Part shown: positions 19,687 through 21,417 of the stretch, piece after piece
How the letters are laid out: the number at the start of each line of letters is the position of its first letter
Numbering within the stretch: the stretch's first letter is position 1
Position numbers and translations under genes: made by a program
The notes under the pieces: model-generated
Databases searched by the model: none
Seen by the model: only the letters and a program-made list of their open reading frames with translations
Told to the model about the DNA's origin: nothing
From: UBA1550 sp049294435
Lineage (GTDB): Bacteria > Patescibacteriota > Minisyncoccia > Phycocordibacterales > UBA1550
Direction of reading: 5' to 3'
NCBI GenBank assembly: GCA_049294435.1
Contig: JBAQCU010000017.1
Location: 1 to 21,417 of the forward strand
Length of the DNA: 21,417 nt

Positions 19687-19776
19687 GGAGAAGTGCGAGA
19701 GTGGTTGAATCGACCTGACTCGAAATCAGGCATGCCGGAAACGGTATCGTGGGTTCGAATCCCACCTTCTCCGCCA
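19687..19776 (+). tRNA. tRNA-Ser (CGA), likely integration site
   Basis: Acceptor GGAGAAG / CTTCTCC; anticodon stem CCTGA/TCAGG with loop CTCGAAA, giving anticodon CGA; long variable arm (ATGCCGGAAACGGTAT), as expected for class II tRNA; T arm GTGGG-TTCGAAT-CCCAC. Discriminator G, then CCA at 19774-19776, unlike the Phe and Glu genes here. The recombinase gene on the other strand ends within its anticodon-loop region. Confidence 0.96.
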
Positions 19777-21273
19777 ATTTTCACTTTTTGTGAAATCGTA
19801 AGAAACTGCCTCGGCGCAAAGCGCCTCGGCATGGTATTTTTCCGCTATTTTGAAGGCATTTTTGAAATCCAAAACCAAAGTGCGGTCGGCAATGCGAAAG
19901 TTCGAACCAATCTTTTTGAGAAAATCCCGAATCCTTTCGGGATTTTCTTGTTGAGCGCATTTTTCGGCTTGGTTGGCGTCTTTTAGAAAGGCAATGGCAA
20001 GTTCGAACCGATTATTGCTCTTTCGCCCAAAAGCGGAGATTTTTTCTTCCAAATCTTTTTTTGCGAGAATGAGCTTGTGCTTTTTAGCGGTATATTCCGC
20101 TTGTGATAAATTGCCGTCCAGTTGCAAATCAAGCAAGCGATCAAGTTTTGTTTCTATCTCCACAAGCTCATTTCTCGCTTTTTGGGCGAAAGAGCTTTCC
20201 GCTTGGGCAATTTTCATTTTCTCATTTTCAAAATAATTGATTGAAGCATTTGCCCAAGCGGAAGACAAAGAAACTTTTTTGATTTCTTCCTTTATTTGAG
20301 AAGTGATGGCGTCCTCTCTGGCATATCTTTGCGAACAAAGATTTTTCCGCTTGGTGCATCGCAAATAATTATGACCTTTTTGCGTTTCGGTGGTAATGAA
20401 GCAACCGCACTCTCCGCAACGGAAAAATCCTCTAAAAATGTATGGTTTCAATTTTGGCGATTTCGGTTTGCTCTTGTTCGCCATCACTTCTTGAACAGAA
20501 TCAAAAAGTTTCTTTGTGATAATCGGTTCATGCTTTCCGTCATACAATTCACCATTGTACTCAATAATGCCGTAGTAGATTTTATTTTTCAGCATGTATT
20601 GATAATTTGAGACGGAAAGCATTTTGCCTTTCTTGCCAACCAAGCCCATAGAATTGATAATCTTTCGGATTTGAGCGAGGGGGTATTCGCCAGTTGCATA
20701 CATTTCAAAAGCCCGCTTGATATACTTTGCCTTTTCCTTATCAACAGCGATACAGCGGGCGTTTTTATCGTTCACATAGCCCAGTGGCGCCCAAGCGGGC
20801 CATATTCCATTTCGCAATTTCTGGCGAATACCCCTCTTTATATTTTCCGAAAGATTATCCACATAATATTTTGATTGCCCAAAAGCTATGGACAACATAA
20901 ATTTTCCCTGCGGTGTCGGATCAAACCAAAAAGTGGGAAATTTTAGCGTGGTTATTTTTCCAGTATCTACAAGATAAATTATTCGTCCGCCGTCTATGGA
21001 ATTACGAGCCAGTCTGTCGGGGTGCCACGCTAAAATTCCTTCTGCTTCATTTTTCTCTATACTCGCGATCATTTCGTTAAATATCTCTCTGCCCGGTTCT
21101 TTGGCGGTTTTGCTTTCCACAAATTCACGGACGATATTCAGCCCTTCCTTTTTGGCATATTCTCGCAACTCAAACATTTGCGCCTCTATGGAAAGCACTT
21201 GTCGCTCTGGCTCGTCCGTGGATTTACGAGCATAGAGAAAAATCTTTTTGGTTTGTAAATTTATGTTGTCCAT
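19726..21273 (-). CDS. Large serine recombinase, 515 aa
   Basis: Site-specific integrase/excisionase of a mobile element. N-terminal resolvase domain with FLYARKSTD (catalytic S18), then GILAWHPDRLARN. The recombinase domain has PLGYVNDKNARCIAV and a YGIIEYNGELYDGKHEPII segment. The zinc ribbon has CGECG followed by YLRC and C. A coiled-coil region (about 350-430: KAR..LVEIETKLDRLLDLQ) follows, then a small end domain NFRIADRTLVLDFKNAF. The final codons (WRRRWDSNPRYRFRHA) are the antisense of tRNA-Ser, so the stop is supplied by the target tRNA. A hairpin inside the coding sequence resembles a terminator. Its element must extend right, beyond the window. No ribosome site is visible. Confidence 0.95.
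   Translation of the reverse strand: MDNINLQTKKIFLYARKSTDEPERQVLSIEAQMFELREYAKKEGLNIVREFVESKTAKEPGREIFNEMIASIEKNEAEGILAWHPDRLARNSIDGGRIIYLVDTGKITTLKFPTFWFDPTPQGKFMLSIAFGQSKYYVDNLSENIKRGIRQKLRNGIWPAWAPLGYVNDKNARCIAVDKEKAKYIKRAFEMYATGEYPLAQIRKIINSMGLVGKKGKMLSVSNYQYMLKNKIYYGIIEYNGELYDGKHEPIITKKLFDSVQEVMANKSKPKSPKLKPYIFRGFFRCGECGCFITTETQKGHNYLRCTKRKNLCSQRYAREDAITSQIKEEIKKVSLSSAWANASINYFENEKMKIAQAESSFAQKARNELVEIETKLDRLLDLQLDGNLSQAEYTAKKHKLILAKKDLEEKISAFGRKSNNRFELAIAFLKDANQAEKCAQQENPERIRDFLKKIGSNFRIADRTLVLDFKNAFKIAEKYHAEALCAEAVSYDFTKSENWRRRWDSNPRYRFRHA
19921..19946 (+). terminator. Terminator-like hairpin inside the recombinase coding sequence
   Basis: AAAATCCCGAA (19921-19931) / TTCGGGATTTT (19936-19946), 11 bp perfect with a TCCT loop and flanking A and T runs. 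It may end transcription from tRNA-Ser on the plus strand while also encoding ENPERIRDF of the recombinase on the other strand. Confidence 0.5.
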
Positions 21274-21300
21274 ATTGTTTTGAAATTAATTTTTGGGCAA

Positions 21301-21417
21301 TCAAAGAAAAATACGCTCAACCTTTCGCTGAAAGCGAAAGAAAAAAGATTGGTTTGCAAAATTTCATTTTGCCCGTGCTTTGCACGGCGAACTTCCGCAT
21401 TGCCGACCGCACTTTGG
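21301..21417 (+). pseudogene. Degenerate inverted copy of the recombinase 3' region
   Basis: The plus strand reads IKEKYAQPFAESERKKIG, an insert LQNFILPVLCTA, then NFRIADRTL to the window end. The intact recombinase has AEKCAQQENPERIRDFLKKI then GSNFRIADRTL. At DNA level 21388-21417 matches the complement of 19875-19904 at 29 of 30 positions. The differing parts are three perfect hairpins (21322-21340, 21356-21372, 21373-21387). Either a second, tail-to-head recombinase continues beyond the window, or this is an assembly-end artefact. Confidence 0.7.

Noticed and set aside
19584..19986. ORFs on both strands over tRNA-Ser (GGIRTHDTVSGMPDFESGR and REWLNRPDSKSGMPETVSW)
   Set aside because: They are translations of the tRNA-Ser gene and flanks; the T arm and class II variable arm explain the sequence.
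21274..21300. Ribosome site for the recombinase
   Set aside because: The sequence before the ATG is A/T-rich without a purine-rich core; nothing supports a Shine-Dalgarno.
1..21417. CRISPR array or cas genes
   Set aside because: No regularly spaced direct repeats or Cas motifs were found; the repeats present are dispersed and palindromic.

Overview
The window looks like a chromosomal segment of a Candidate Phyla Radiation (Patescibacteria, probably Parcubacteria-like) bacterium. The evidence is a very short valyl-tRNA synthetase (717 aa, no C-terminal arm), a TsaD carrying an extra basic insert, many tiny membrane proteins of unknown role, two of three tRNAs without an encoded CCA, and -10 boxes placed only 6-9 nt before start codons, which implies leaderless mRNAs. 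TGA is used as a stop (9350-9352), so nothing suggests the recoded Gracilibacteria or Absconditabacteria. The lineage call is inference; no rRNA is present.

Layout. 1-1530: a noncoding repeat (copy A), a leader with hairpins, a 139-aa Cys-rich protein, a 95-aa membrane protein, and tRNA-Phe followed by a ~190-bp insertion bounded by a duplicate of the tRNA 3' end and its terminator. 1542-4918 (minus): valS-prsW-hsp20 operon. 4920-5300: two very large hairpins and a remnant of a tsaD 3' end. 5310-5831: NYN-domain nuclease. 5970-9930 (minus): operon of a 4-TM protein, a 52-aa Lmo0937-like protein, an 88-aa membrane protein, a Nudix hydrolase, tsaD and a DKNYY-repeat surface protein. 10001-12298 (minus): stand-alone quinol-type nitric oxide reductase. 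12360-12931: palindromic repeats and a MITE-like element. 12939-13331: short TspO. 13500-13870: a 53-aa protein gene enclosed by a 20-bp inverted repeat.

13900-18951 is an AT-rich accessory island. On the plus strand are a zinc-ribbon protein and a three-gene set (SDH/ClpP-fold serine protease, a 76-aa protein, and a protein with QGD and SQTCD motifs). Converging on it from the minus strand is an operon of an Xre/C-type regulator, DinD, an unmistakable DpnI-type methyl-directed endonuclease, a small zinc-ribbon ORF and a DNA methyltransferase. DpnI cuts methylated GATC, so a co-encoded methyltransferase is a paradox that constrains its specificity; this is the most interesting system here.

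19012-21417: repeats, tRNA-Glu, tRNA-Ser and a large serine recombinase whose last codons lie inside the tRNA-Ser gene, the signature of an element integrated at that tRNA and extending right. The last ~120 bp carry a degenerate, oppositely oriented copy of the recombinase 3' region. All family assignments were made by eye from motifs; no database search was run.
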